A stretch of 64,000 bases of DNA from Prado023 sp963818445 (GTDB taxonomy: Bacteria; Actinomycetota; Actinomycetes; S36-B12; CAIYMF01). The DNA lies in NCBI GenBank assembly GCA_963818445.1, contig CAWFSG010000007.1:1-64000 (forward strand), read 5' to 3'. Under the pieces are notes generated by a model. That model saw only the letters and a list, made by a program, of their open reading frames with translations, was not told the DNA's origin and made no database searches. This document shows positions 34,177-43,142 of this stretch, piece by piece (within the stretch, counting starts at the first letter, position 1; each line of letters starts with the position of its first letter). The position numbers and the translations under genes are program-made.

Positions 34177-36660
34177 GTGGCGGACCACGGTGCAGGTCCC
34201 GTCGGTGCAGGTCCGGCAGGCTCGCCGGTGTCCCCCGAGCAGGCAGGTCCCGACCTGAGACTGGCACCCTTCGTCGGTGCCCTGTGGATGGGGGAGGCGG
34301 CCGTCCTCCTCGTCCGACCTGCGCGACCCGCCTACTGGGGGCTGGGCGCGCTGGTCCTGATCGCCGTGGGGCTCGTGGGCGCGGCCCTCCTGGTGGGGTC
34401 ACGGCCAGCGCCCTGGAGGGGGTCACCAGGAAAGCCGGCGGGAGTGGGCCCGCCAGGCTCCCCCCTCCGCCCCCCGGGACTGCGGTCGATCGCGCTGCTG
34501 CTCGGTGTCTGCGGGCTGGGGGTCGGAGGCGCGATGGGGGCGGTGCACCTCGCGCGACTGCATCCTCCCCTCCTGGCACAGTCCGCTGTGCAGGGCGCCG
34601 CCGTCCGGGTTGAGGCAACCGTCACCGGCGACCCGACGGTCCATCTCCCCGTGAGCGACGGTGGCCGCCCGACGGCTCCGAGCTGGTCGGTCCCCGCGCG
34701 GCTCAGCGGCATCCTCGTGCGCGGTCGCACCTACTCGGTGCGAGTCCCTGCCCTCCTGCGTGGCGACGAGGTGCGGGGGCTGCGCTACGGATCACGGATC
34801 ACGTTGTCCGGTCGCGCCCAGGAGTCGTTCTCCCCAGAGGCTCACTCGATGACCTTGCGAGTGCTCGGCCCGGTGCACGTGCGGTCGCCGCCGGGACCGG
34901 TGGCTCGGGCCACGACGCGGATCCGGGACGCGTTCCGGCAGGCGTGCGCGGGGCTGCCGGCCGATGCGGGTGCGCTGCTGCTCGGCCTGGCCGTCGGCGA
35001 CGAGTCCACGCTGCCGCCGGAGCTCGACGCGGCGATGGTGCGTGCCGGCCTGGCCCACCTCACCGCTGTCAGCGGGTCGAACACGTCCCTCGTGGTCGCC
35101 ATCGCGATGGCTGCGGTCGCCGGCCTGGGGCTCGGCTGGCGCGTGCGCGTGGGCACTTGCCTGGCTGTGCTGTCGGCCTACGTCATGCTGGTCAGGCCCC
35201 AGCCCAGCGTCCTTCGGGCTGCTGCCATGGGGGTGGTCGCCCTGGTCGCGCTCTCGGCGGGAGGACGTCGTCGCGGTCCTCCGGCCCTCCTCGCCTCGGG
35301 GCTGGTCCTCCTGCTCGCCCTGCCGCAGTTCGCCCTGTCCCTGGGATTCGCACTGTCGTTCGCCGCCACGGCAGGGTTGCTGGTCGTCGGGCCGCCGATC
35401 GCCGAGCGGCTCGGCAGGTGGCCGATCAGCGCGTGGATGCCCGAGCCGTTGCGCGCAGCGCTGGCCGTCGCGGCGGCCGCCCATCTGGCCACGCTTCCCC
35501 TGGCGATCCTCATGGGGAACGGTGCGAGCCTGGTGGCCCTGCCCGCGAACGTGCTGGTGACCCCGCTGGTCCCGTTCGCGACCGTCCTCGGGCTGGCGGC
35601 GGCACTGGTCGCCCCGGTCGCATCCACCCCCGCTGTCGTGCTGGCGACCATCGCGTCGCCGGCCACGGCGGCGATCGCATGGGTGGCCCGGACCTCCTCA
35701 GGCCTTCCGTTCGGGGTGGTCGGCGTTCCCGCAGGACCGGTCGGCGCGCTCGGCAGCGCCGCGGTCCTGGCGCTCGTCGCAGCAGGTGCCGCCAGGGGAT
35801 GGCGACCCTGGCGGGACCGGCGGATCCGGTTGGTGATCGTCATCGCGCTGGCACTCGGGCTGGTGCTCAACCACAGCCGCGACGCGCGCTGGCCGCCGCC
35901 AGACTGGGTGGTCCTGGCGTGCGACGTGGGCCAGGGTGACGGGCTGCTGATCCGCCCACCCGGCGCCGACGAGGCGCTGCTGGTCGACGCCGGACCGGAT
36001 CCCGACCGCATCACCGGCTGCCTGGGCGATGCCGGGGTGACGAGGCTGGCGGTGCTGATCACGCACTTCCACGCCGATCACATCGATGGCCTCGCCGCCG
36101 TCCTCGCGAGGTGGCCGGTGTCGGTGGTCCTGACCACCCCCGTCCCGGAGCCGGTCGAGGGGGCCTCGGAGGTTGTGGACGCGGCCCACGCGGCCGGGGT
36201 GCCGGTGCGCCTCGTCCGCGCCGGGGACCGGGTCGACGTGGCGGGAGTGGCCCTCGACATCCTGTGGCCGTCGCGGCGCATGGACCAGTCGCCGGCGAAC
36301 AACGCCAGCGTGGTGGCCCTGGCGCAGGTGCCCGCGTCCGGCGGGACGATCCGCGCCCTGCTGACCGGGGACATCGAGCCGGAGGCCCAGTCGGTGCTCA
36401 TGGCACGGCCGTTACCCCAGGTTCAGGTCGTCAAGGTTCCCCACCACGGGTCGCGCTACCAGGTGCCGCAGTTCGCCCGCTGGTCCGGCGCTGCCATCGC
36501 CCTGATCTGCGTGGGCCGGGACAATGACTACGGGCACCCGAGCCAGTCCACGCTCCAGCAGTACCGCGAGGCGGGGGCCAGGATCGGGCGCACGGATGAG
36601 CAGGGCGACCTCGCAGTGCTCCCGGTCCCCGGCGGACTGGCCCTGGTCACGCGGCGATGA
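34177..36660 (+). CDS. comEC: ComEC/Rec2 DNA uptake channel
   Basis: ComEC forms the membrane channel for transforming DNA. The 827-residue protein has N-terminal helices, an OB-like DUF4131 part, the multi-pass competence domain (LTAVSGSNTSLV near residue 290) and a C-terminal metallo-beta-lactamase domain with HFHADHIDG near 630 and VPHHGSRYQ. The latter may degrade the non-transported strand. Start is uncertain: GTG 34177 is nearest to comEA, and an in-frame GTG near 34228 is possible. Natural competence itself is inference. Confidence 0.9.
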   Translation: MADHGAGPVGAGPAGSPVSPEQAGPDLRLAPFVGALWMGEAAVLLVRPARPAYWGLGALVLIAVGLVGAALLVGSRPAPWRGSPGKPAGVGPPGSPLRPPGLRSIALLLGVCGLGVGGAMGAVHLARLHPPLLAQSAVQGAAVRVEATVTGDPTVHLPVSDGGRPTAPSWSVPARLSGILVRGRTYSVRVPALLRGDEVRGLRYGSRITLSGRAQESFSPEAHSMTLRVLGPVHVRSPPGPVARATTRIRDAFRQACAGLPADAGALLLGLAVGDESTLPPELDAAMVRAGLAHLTAVSGSNTSLVVAIAMAAVAGLGLGWRVRVGTCLAVLSAYVMLVRPQPSVLRAAAMGVVALVALSAGGRRRGPPALLASGLVLLLALPQFALSLGFALSFAATAGLLVVGPPIAERLGRWPISAWMPEPLRAALAVAAAAHLATLPLAILMGNGASLVALPANVLVTPLVPFATVLGLAAALVAPVASTPAVVLATIASPATAAIAWVARTSSGLPFGVVGVPAGPVGALGSAAVLALVAAGAARGWRPWRDRRIRLVIVIALALGLVLNHSRDARWPPPDWVVLACDVGQGDGLLIRPPGADEALLVDAGPDPDRITGCLGDAGVTRLAVLITHFHADHIDGLAAVLARWPVSVVLTTPVPEPVEGASEVVDAAHAAGVPVRLVRAGDRVDVAGVALDILWPSRRMDQSPANNASVVALAQVPASGGTIRALLTGDIEPEAQSVLMARPLPQVQVVKVPHHGSRYQVPQFARWSGAAIALICVGRDNDYGHPSQSTLQQYREAGARIGRTDEQGDLAVLPVPGGLALVTRR

Positions 36661-36711
36661 TCGCCGGTGCGCAGCGCGGCGCTGTCGCACCGACGTGGGA
36701 TGCTGACGCCG

Positions 36712-37779
36712 ATGAACCCGCCCGTGAGTCCCTCCCCGGCACCGGCCCCACCGGCTTCGCTGACGCTGCTGACCGGCGCTGAGCCCTTCCTGCTCAGCAG
36801 GGCGGTCACGCGCGTCGTCGGCCTGGCCCGTGCGATCGACCCCGAGGTCGAGCGCCGCGATGTCGACGCCCAGGCGCCCGGGGCAGAGGGCGACCTGCTC
36901 ACAGCGCTGTCCCCCTCGCTGTTCGGAGGCGCCGCCGTCGTGGTGGTCTCCGGGCTGGCGGATGCCCCGGAGCAGCTCATGGCCGCGCTGCGGGCCGGCG
37001 TCCTGGACCTTCCCGCTGACACCTGGGTCGTGGCCCTGCACTCCGGCGAGCGCAACAAGAAGGCCCTCGAGGAGCTCAAGGCGCTGCAGGTGCCCGGCGG
37101 GCTCGTCGAGATCCCGTGCGCGAAGGTCAAGGCCGGGCGTCCCACCCGCGAGCTCCTCGAGCAGGAGGCGCGACGTGCGGGGCGGCGGATCACCTCCGAC
37201 GGGGTGGACGCGCTGGTGATGGCCCTCGGGGCCGACATCGCGCTGCTGGTGGGTGCCCTGGAGCAGCTGTTCGCCGACAGCGCCGAGGACCCGATCGACG
37301 CCGCCGAGGTGACCGCCACGTTCGCCGGCGTGGCCGAGGTCAGTGGGTTCCAGCTGGCCGACGCGGTCTGGGAGGGCAGGGCGCTCCTGGCGCTGCAGCG
37401 GCTGCGGTGGGGCCTGGTCAGCCAGACGATCTCCGGCGCCGGGGCGGTGGGCTCCCTGGCCGCAGGGCTGCGGGCCATGGTCAAGGTCGCCGGCGCGCCC
37501 CGCGGGATGTCCGAGGCTGATGTCGCCCGGCTGGCAGGCGTCCCCCCGTTCAAGGTGCGGGTCCTGCGGTCCGCCGCGGCCAACTGGGAGCCCTCCCAGC
37601 TGGCCGAGGCCGTGAAGCTCCTTGCGGCCGTCGACGCCCAGATGAAGGGTGGCCTGCGGCCGGGGGAGAGCCTGGAGCCCGCCCAGAAGGTCAGGGCGCT
37701 CGAGGCGTTCGTCATCGATACCGTCGGTCTCCAGGAGCGTCCGGCGACCCGCGCCGGCGGCGGTCCTGCCACCCGCTAG
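36712..37779 (+). CDS. holA: DNA polymerase III delta subunit
   Basis: HolA opens the sliding clamp in the clamp loader. The 355-residue protein has a degenerate AAA+ part starting LTLLTGAEPFLLSRAV, the VVVVSGLADAPEQ strand, a middle helical domain and a C-terminal collar (AVKLLAAVDAQMKGG). ATG 36712 lies seven bases after a GATGCT hexamer; upstream in-frame starts exist but are not family-like. It has its usual place between comEC and rpsT. Confidence 0.92.
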   Translation: MNPPVSPSPAPAPPASLTLLTGAEPFLLSRAVTRVVGLARAIDPEVERRDVDAQAPGAEGDLLTALSPSLFGGAAVVVVSGLADAPEQLMAALRAGVLDLPADTWVVALHSGERNKKALEELKALQVPGGLVEIPCAKVKAGRPTRELLEQEARRAGRRITSDGVDALVMALGADIALLVGALEQLFADSAEDPIDAAEVTATFAGVAEVSGFQLADAVWEGRALLALQRLRWGLVSQTISGAGAVGSLAAGLRAMVKVAGAPRGMSEADVARLAGVPPFKVRVLRSAAANWEPSQLAEAVKLLAAVDAQMKGGLRPGESLEPAQKVRALEAFVIDTVGLQERPATRAGGGPATR

Positions 37780-37812
37780 GACAGGATTTGGCCTGCGGTG
37801 GGGGTCGTCCGG

Positions 37813-37818
37813 TATCCT
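37813..37818 (+). promoter_or_regulatory. rpsT -10 hexamer
   Basis: TATCCT at 37813-37818, as for several other genes in the window, would start a leader of about 105 bases before rpsT. In other bacteria S20 regulates its own synthesis; nothing in this leader proves that here. Confidence 0.5.
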
Positions 37819-37930
37819 GAGTGCCTGCCCGCCGGCTCACGGCGGCCACAGACCGTGCAAGCAGACCGTGCGAGCACCCCCACCAGGGGTCGATCGCGGC
37901 CCCCGGACCAGGAAGACGAAGGCTCACCAC

Positions 37931-38194
37931 GTGGCGAACATCAAGTCGCAGATCAAGCGGATCAAGACCAACGAGAAGGCGCGCCAGCGCAACAAGGCCG
38001 TCACCTCCAGCCTGAAGACCTCGGTCCGCCGGTTCCGTGAGGCTGCCCAGGCCGGCGACATCGAGAAGGCCCAGGAGTACGCACGCACCGCCTCCCGCCA
38101 GCTCGACAAGGCCGCCAGCAAGGGTGTCATCCACAGGAACCAGGCCGCCAACCGCAAGTCGGCCATCCAGAAGCAGGCCGCAAGCCTGTCGTAG
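37931..38194 (+). CDS. rpsT: 30S ribosomal protein S20
   Basis: The 87-residue basic helical protein begins ANIKSQIKRIKTNEKARQRN and contains VIHRNQAANRKSA, typical of S20, which stabilises 16S rRNA folding. GTG 37931 is the family start; the open frame upstream is non-coding. A hairpin follows 30 bases after the stop. Confidence 0.97.
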   Translation: MANIKSQIKRIKTNEKARQRNKAVTSSLKTSVRRFREAAQAGDIEKAQEYARTASRQLDKAASKGVIHRNQAANRKSAIQKQAASLS

Positions 38195-38223
38195 TCCGTC
38201 CGGGTTCGCCCCGACGTCCTGCC

Positions 38224-38252
38224 GAGCTCCATCCGCACAGCGGGTGGAGCTC
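38224..38252 (+). terminator. Hairpin terminator after rpsT
   Basis: GAGCTCCATCCG (38224-38235) pairs with CGGGTGGAGCTC (38241-38252), a 12-bp stem with one wobble and a CACAG loop. There is no U-tract, as is common in high-GC Actinobacteria. Confidence 0.65.
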
Positions 38253-38397
38253 AGCCATGTCCGGGGTGCGGCGGGTGCGAATGTGGAGCCCTCCGGGCAC
38301 GAGCCAGAGCGCTCGGCCCAGCGTCACCATCGCCGCTGGGGATACTGTGGTGGGACTACCGCGCCCGGTCGCAGCGGCGCAATCACGGAGGTGGGTC

Positions 38398-39040
38398 ATG
38401 GATCTGAAGGCCGTCATCGAAGCTGGCAGCGAGAGCGCCACCTCACTCATCGAGCGGGCTGCGCATGCCGCCGAGGACGCCAGCATCCGCGCCACCGAGG
38501 CCGTGGCTGTGGCCAAGGAGCAGTCCGAGCAGGCTGTGCTCTCCGCTGAGCAGGCCGCCGCGTCGCTGCGTCGCTCGTCGAAGAAGCCCCTGATCGTCGG
38601 TGCCGCCGTCCTTGCGGCCGCGGGTGGCGGTTACCTCGTATGGAAGCGACGTCAGGCGGCCGCTGCGGCGCACCTGACCGGCGAGGACCAGTGGGCCACG
38701 CCCCCCGCCACCGGGGCCACCGTGACCGCGTTCGTGCCAGGTGTCGCAGACGAGCAGAGCCCCGATGTCGTCGATGAGGAGCTTCGCCCACGAGGTCGAC
38801 GAGGTGGCCGACGAGATCGCCGCCGAGGTCGTCGACGCGATCGAGGTCCCCGCCGACGCGGCGCATCGACATGTCGAGGACGCCCCGGAGCCAGCCGCGC
38901 CGTTCGTGCCGGGTGTGGCCGACGAGCAGAGCCCTGATGTGGTCGACGAGACCTTCGCCCACGAGATCGACGAGGTCGCCGACGAGATCGCCGCCGAGGT
39001 CGTGGAGGGGATCGAGACCCCGGAGGGCAAGCACAGCTAG
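38398..39040 (+). CDS. Small membrane-anchored acidic protein, frameshifted, with internal duplication
   Basis: GGAGGTGGG precedes ATG 38398. The first 60 residues are helical and Ala/Glu-rich, then SSKKP, one helix (about 64-79, GAAVLAAAGGGYLVW) and a basic patch. The acidic tail then breaks: the frame shifts by one base in GATGAGGAGCTTC (38773-38785). After correction the tail holds two copies of a unit FVPGVADEQSPDVVDE-x-FAHE followed by DEVADEIAAEVV. The second copy, in the same frame, ends at TAG 39040. I do not recognise the family. Confidence 0.7.
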
Positions 39041-39076
39041 CCGGGAGCCCAGTCAACCTGTGGGACCATATGCCTC

Positions 39077-40915
39077 GTGCCGCCCGCCCCCGGATCCACG
39101 GATGAGTCCATCATCCGCAACTTCTGCATCATCGCCCATATCGACCATGGCAAGTCGACGCTGGCCGACCGGATGCTGCAGATCACCGGCGTCGTCGACG
39201 GCCGGGACATGCGCGCCCAGTACCTGGACCGGATGGACATCGAGCGCGAGCGCGGCATCACCATCAAGAGCCAGGCCGTGCGCCTGCCCTACGTCGCCTC
39301 GGACGGCATCGACTACGTCCTGAACCTGATCGACACCCCCGGGCACGTCGACTTCACCTACGAGGTCTCCCGCAGCCTGGCGGCCTGTGAGGGCGCGATC
39401 CTGCTCGTGGACGCCGCCCAGGGCATCGAGGCCCAGACCCTGGCCAACCTCTACCTCGCACTCGAGAACGACCTGGCGATCATCCCGGTGCTGAACAAGA
39501 TCGACCTGCCCGCCGCGCAGCCCGAGCGCTACGCCGCGGAGCTGGCGCACATCATCGGCTGCGATCCTGCCGACGTCCTGCAGGTCAGCGCCAAGACAGG
39601 AAAGGGCGTCCGTGAGCTGCTCGACGAGGTCGTCCGTCTGGTCCCGGCGCCGGCTGGTGACCCGGACGCGCCAGCCCGGGCGCTGATCTTCGACTCGGTC
39701 TACGACTCCTACCGCGGCGTGATCACCTACGTTCGCGTGATCGACGGCAAGCTCTCCACCCGGGAGCGGATCGTCATGATGTCGACCGGCGCGCAGCACG
39801 AGATGCTCGAGGTGGGCGTGATCTCCCCGGATCCCGTGCCGTCTGCGGCGATCGGCGCCGGCGAGGTCGGCTACCTGATCACCGGCGTGAAGGACGTGCG
39901 CCAGAGCCGCGTCGGCGACACCGTCACCGCCGCGAGCAAGGCGGGTGCGACCGTCCCGCTGGGCGGTTACCGCGACCCCAAGCCCATGGTCTTCTCCGGC
40001 CTGTACCCGATCGACGGATCGGACTACCCGGAGCTGCGCGACGCGCTGGACAAGCTCAAGCTCAACGACGCCGCGCTGGTCTACGAGCCCGAGACCTCGG
40101 GTGCGCTCGGTTTCGGCTTCCGCTGCGGCTTCCTCGGGCTGCTGCACCTGGAGATCGTGCGCGAGCGCCTCGAGCGCGAGTTCAACCTCGACCTCATCTC
40201 CACGGCACCGAACGTCATCTACCAGGTGACCCTCGACGACGGCCGCAGCATCGAGGTCACCAACCCCTCGGAGTACCCGAACGGCAAGGTCGCCGAGGTC
40301 CGCGAGCCCATCGTGCGCGCCACGATCCTGAGCCCCACCGACTACGTGGGCGCCATCATGGAGCTCTGCCAGAACCGTCGCGGCAACCTGCTGGGCATGG
40401 ACTACCTGTCCGACACCCGCGTCGAGCTGCGCTACACGCTGCCCCTGGCCGAGATCGTGTTCGACTTCTTCGACGCCCTGAAGTCGCGCACCCGCGGGTA
40501 CGCGTCGCTGGACTACGAGACCACCGGCGAGCAGGCGGCGGACCTGGTGAAGGTCGACATCCTGCTGCACGGCGAGCCCGTGGATGCGTTCTCAGCGATC
40601 GTGCACCGCGACAAGTCCTACGCCTACGGGGTGGCCATGGCCGCCAAGCTCAAGACCCTCATCCCCCGGCAGCAGTTCGAGGTCCCGATCCAGGCGGCGA
40701 TCGGCTCGCGGATCATCGCCCGGGAGAGCGTGCGCGCGATGCGCAAGGACGTCCTGGCCAAGTGCTACGGCGGTGACATCACCCGCAAGCGCAAGCTGCT
40801 GGAGAAGCAGAAGGAGGGCAAGAAGCGGATGAAGATGGTCGGTCGGGTCGAGATCCCGCAGGAGGCCTTCATCGCGGCACTGAACACCGAGGGCGAGCAG
40901 GGCGCCAAGAAGTAG
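39077..40915 (+). CDS. lepA: Elongation factor 4 (LepA)
   Basis: LepA is a ribosome-binding GTPase related to EF-G. IAHIDHGKSTLADRM (G1 near residue 20), the switch region GITIKSQAV, DTPGHVDF, NKID and the C-terminal LepA-specific domain (about residues 490-612, ending in GKKRMKMVGRVEIPQEAF) are present. Length is 612 residues. GTG 39077 matches the family's start; no good Shine-Dalgarno is visible. Confidence 0.97.
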   Translation: MPPAPGSTDESIIRNFCIIAHIDHGKSTLADRMLQITGVVDGRDMRAQYLDRMDIERERGITIKSQAVRLPYVASDGIDYVLNLIDTPGHVDFTYEVSRSLAACEGAILLVDAAQGIEAQTLANLYLALENDLAIIPVLNKIDLPAAQPERYAAELAHIIGCDPADVLQVSAKTGKGVRELLDEVVRLVPAPAGDPDAPARALIFDSVYDSYRGVITYVRVIDGKLSTRERIVMMSTGAQHEMLEVGVISPDPVPSAAIGAGEVGYLITGVKDVRQSRVGDTVTAASKAGATVPLGGYRDPKPMVFSGLYPIDGSDYPELRDALDKLKLNDAALVYEPETSGALGFGFRCGFLGLLHLEIVRERLEREFNLDLISTAPNVIYQVTLDDGRSIEVTNPSEYPNGKVAEVREPIVRATILSPTDYVGAIMELCQNRRGNLLGMDYLSDTRVELRYTLPLAEIVFDFFDALKSRTRGYASLDYETTGEQAADLVKVDILLHGEPVDAFSAIVHRDKSYAYGVAMAAKLKTLIPRQQFEVPIQAAIGSRIIARESVRAMRKDVLAKCYGGDITRKRKLLEKQKEGKKRMKMVGRVEIPQEAFIAALNTEGEQGAKK

Positions 40916-41075
40916 CGCCGACCCGCCGCATCCCCAGCCGCCGTGACGGTGCGAGGGTCTCGAAGCTGCCGGTCGCTGGGGTGCGCCAGCGCTTGCCTCC
41001 CCCATCCCGGACTGGGCAGAGTGGCTACAAGGTCGGCGTTCCCCCGCCCGCCCCCGACTCCCCACGGAGGTACCC

Positions 41076-42908
41076 ATGCCCACGATCAGCGGCTCGCTCG
41101 ACACCCCCCTCCCGCCCCACGCCGACACCGTGGCCCGCGCCATCCTCGATCGCGTTGCTGCGACGCCGGACCAGCTCGCCTTCGTCTCCCCAGGACCCAA
41201 CGATGACTGGTCGGTGTCCTACACCTGGCGCCAGGCCGGCGACGAGATGGCCACGCTGGGAGCCGGCCTGATCGCCCTTGGCCTCACGCCGGGCGACCGT
41301 GTGGCGATCGCCAGCAACACGCGCAACGAGTGGATCTTCGCCGATGGCGCGGTGATGCTCGCGGGTGGGGCGAACACGACGATCTATCCGAGCACGTCCG
41401 ATGACGACTTCGGCTACATCATGGGCGACTCGGAGGCGCGGTTCCTGTTCGCCGAGGATGCCAAGCAGGCCGCCAAGGCGCTGTACCAGCGAGACCGCCT
41501 CCCCGCGCTGAGCCGCATCATCCTCATCGACGGGGAGGGCGACGGCGACTTCGTGCTGAGCTGGGACCAGGTCAAGAAGATGGGCCAGGAGAAGCTCGCC
41601 GAGAGCCCGAACGTGATCGAGGACCACGTCGCGCAGCTGAACAGCGAGTCCCTGGCGACCATGATCTACACCTCGGGCACGACGGGCCGGCCGAAGGGCG
41701 TGCAGCTGCCGAACCGGGTCTGGACCTTCGAGGGCGCCAGCATCGAGCAGATGCGGGTCATCACCCCGGAGGACGTCCTCTTCCTGTGGATGCCGCTGGC
41801 CCACTCGTTCGGCAAGGTCGTGATCGCGGCTGCCTACCAGATCGGGTTCCCGACCTACACCGACGGCCGGGTGCCGAGGATCGTGGAGAACCTGCCTGTC
41901 GTGAAGCCGACGGTGATGATCGGCGTTCCGCGGATCTACGAGAAGATCTACCAGGCCGCCAACGGCAGGGCCAAGGCTGGCGGCGGGGCCAAGGCCAAGA
42001 TCTTCGACTGGGCGTTCAGCAGCTCGGCGAACATCAAGGCCAAGCAGCGCGCCGGGCAGTCCGCCGGCCCGCTCGCCGGCGTCAAGATGGCGATCGCCGA
42101 CAAGCTGGTGTTCTCCAAGATCCACGCGCTCACCGGCGGGCGGATCCGGCTGTTCGTCTCCGGCTCCGCGGCGCTCAACGGTGACGTCGCCCGCTGGTTC
42201 GACGCCGCCGGGCTGCCCATCCTCGAGGGCTACGGGCTGACGGAGAACGGCGCCGGCGCCTGCCTGGTCCGGCCCGATGACATCGTGTTCGGCAAGGTCG
42301 GTTCGCCCTTCCCGGGCACCCAGGTGAAGATCGCCGACGATGGCGAGGTCCTGCTGCGCGGCCCGCACGTCATGCAGGGCTACTGGAACCTGCCCGAGGA
42401 GAACGCCCAGGCCCTGCTGCCGGACGGCTGGATGGCGACGGGCGACATCGGTGAGCTCGACGAGAAGGGTCACCTGAAGATCACCGACCGCAAGAAGGAC
42501 CTGGTCAAGACATCCGGCGGGAAGTACATCGCGCCGGGCGCGATCGCCGCACAGTTCAAGGTCATCTCGTCGCTGGCGTCGAACCTGGTCGTGCATGCCA
42601 ACGACCGCAACTTCGCAACAGCGCTGGTCTCCCTGGACCCGGAGGCGCTGGAGAAGTACGCGGCCGAGAAGGGCCTGACCGGTGACTTCGAGACCCTGTC
42701 GCAGTCCCCGGAGGTCCGGGCCGCGATCCAGGCCGACATCGACACCCTGAATGCGCAGCTCAACCGGTGGGAGACGATCAAGAAGTTCACGATCCTGCCG
42801 CGGGACCTCTCCGAGGATCAGGGGGAGCTGACCGCCAGCCTCAAGGTCAAGCGCAAGGTCGTGGAGGACCACTTCGCCGACAAGATCGAGGCGATGTACG
42901 CCAGCTGA
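41076..42908 (+). CDS. Long-chain acyl-CoA ligase (AMP-forming), paralogue 1
   Basis: This cytoplasmic adenylate-forming enzyme of the FAA1/FadD15-like group activates fatty acids to acyl-CoA. The AMP motif MIYTSGTTGRPKG lies near residue 196, YGLTENGAG near 389, DGWMATGDIGELD near 450 and the catalytic C-terminal DRKKDLVKTSGGKYIAPG near 472. GGAGG precedes ATG 41076. The 610-residue protein is closely similar along its whole length to the next two genes, indicating tandem duplication. A 160-base gap separates it from lepA. Confidence 0.92.
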   Translation: MPTISGSLDTPLPPHADTVARAILDRVAATPDQLAFVSPGPNDDWSVSYTWRQAGDEMATLGAGLIALGLTPGDRVAIASNTRNEWIFADGAVMLAGGANTTIYPSTSDDDFGYIMGDSEARFLFAEDAKQAAKALYQRDRLPALSRIILIDGEGDGDFVLSWDQVKKMGQEKLAESPNVIEDHVAQLNSESLATMIYTSGTTGRPKGVQLPNRVWTFEGASIEQMRVITPEDVLFLWMPLAHSFGKVVIAAAYQIGFPTYTDGRVPRIVENLPVVKPTVMIGVPRIYEKIYQAANGRAKAGGGAKAKIFDWAFSSSANIKAKQRAGQSAGPLAGVKMAIADKLVFSKIHALTGGRIRLFVSGSAALNGDVARWFDAAGLPILEGYGLTENGAGACLVRPDDIVFGKVGSPFPGTQVKIADDGEVLLRGPHVMQGYWNLPEENAQALLPDGWMATGDIGELDEKGHLKITDRKKDLVKTSGGKYIAPGAIAAQFKVISSLASNLVVHANDRNFATALVSLDPEALEKYAAEKGLTGDFETLSQSPEVRAAIQADIDTLNAQLNRWETIKKFTILPRDLSEDQGELTASLKVKRKVVEDHFADKIEAMYAS

Positions 42909-43013
42909 GCGATCCCTGCCCGATGCTCGGGCCCGCGCCCCGGCGGGGACCGAGTTGTTGCCGTGGGCCGTCACCGGGAGCCCGCCCGGGGGAGGCGAGG
43001 CCCACCCGGGCGA

Positions 43014-43046
43014 CCCGGGATCCTCGGCGCAGCCGACGATCCCGGG
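43014..43046 (+). terminator. Hairpin between ligase paralogues 1 and 2
   Basis: CCCGGGAT (43014-43021) and ATCCCGGG (43039-43046) form perfect outer arms with further pairing inside (TCGG/CCGA). It may end transcription of paralogue 1. Downstream, TAGGCT (43098-43103) is a possible -10 for paralogue 2. Confidence 0.5.
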
Positions 43047-43142
43047 CCGCTGACTTGACGGGGGTGGGCCGAGTCGGCAGAGTGTCTCAGGTCACATTAG
43101 GCTTTCCGCACTGTCCCCGTACCTGACCAGAGAGGTCGCCGC

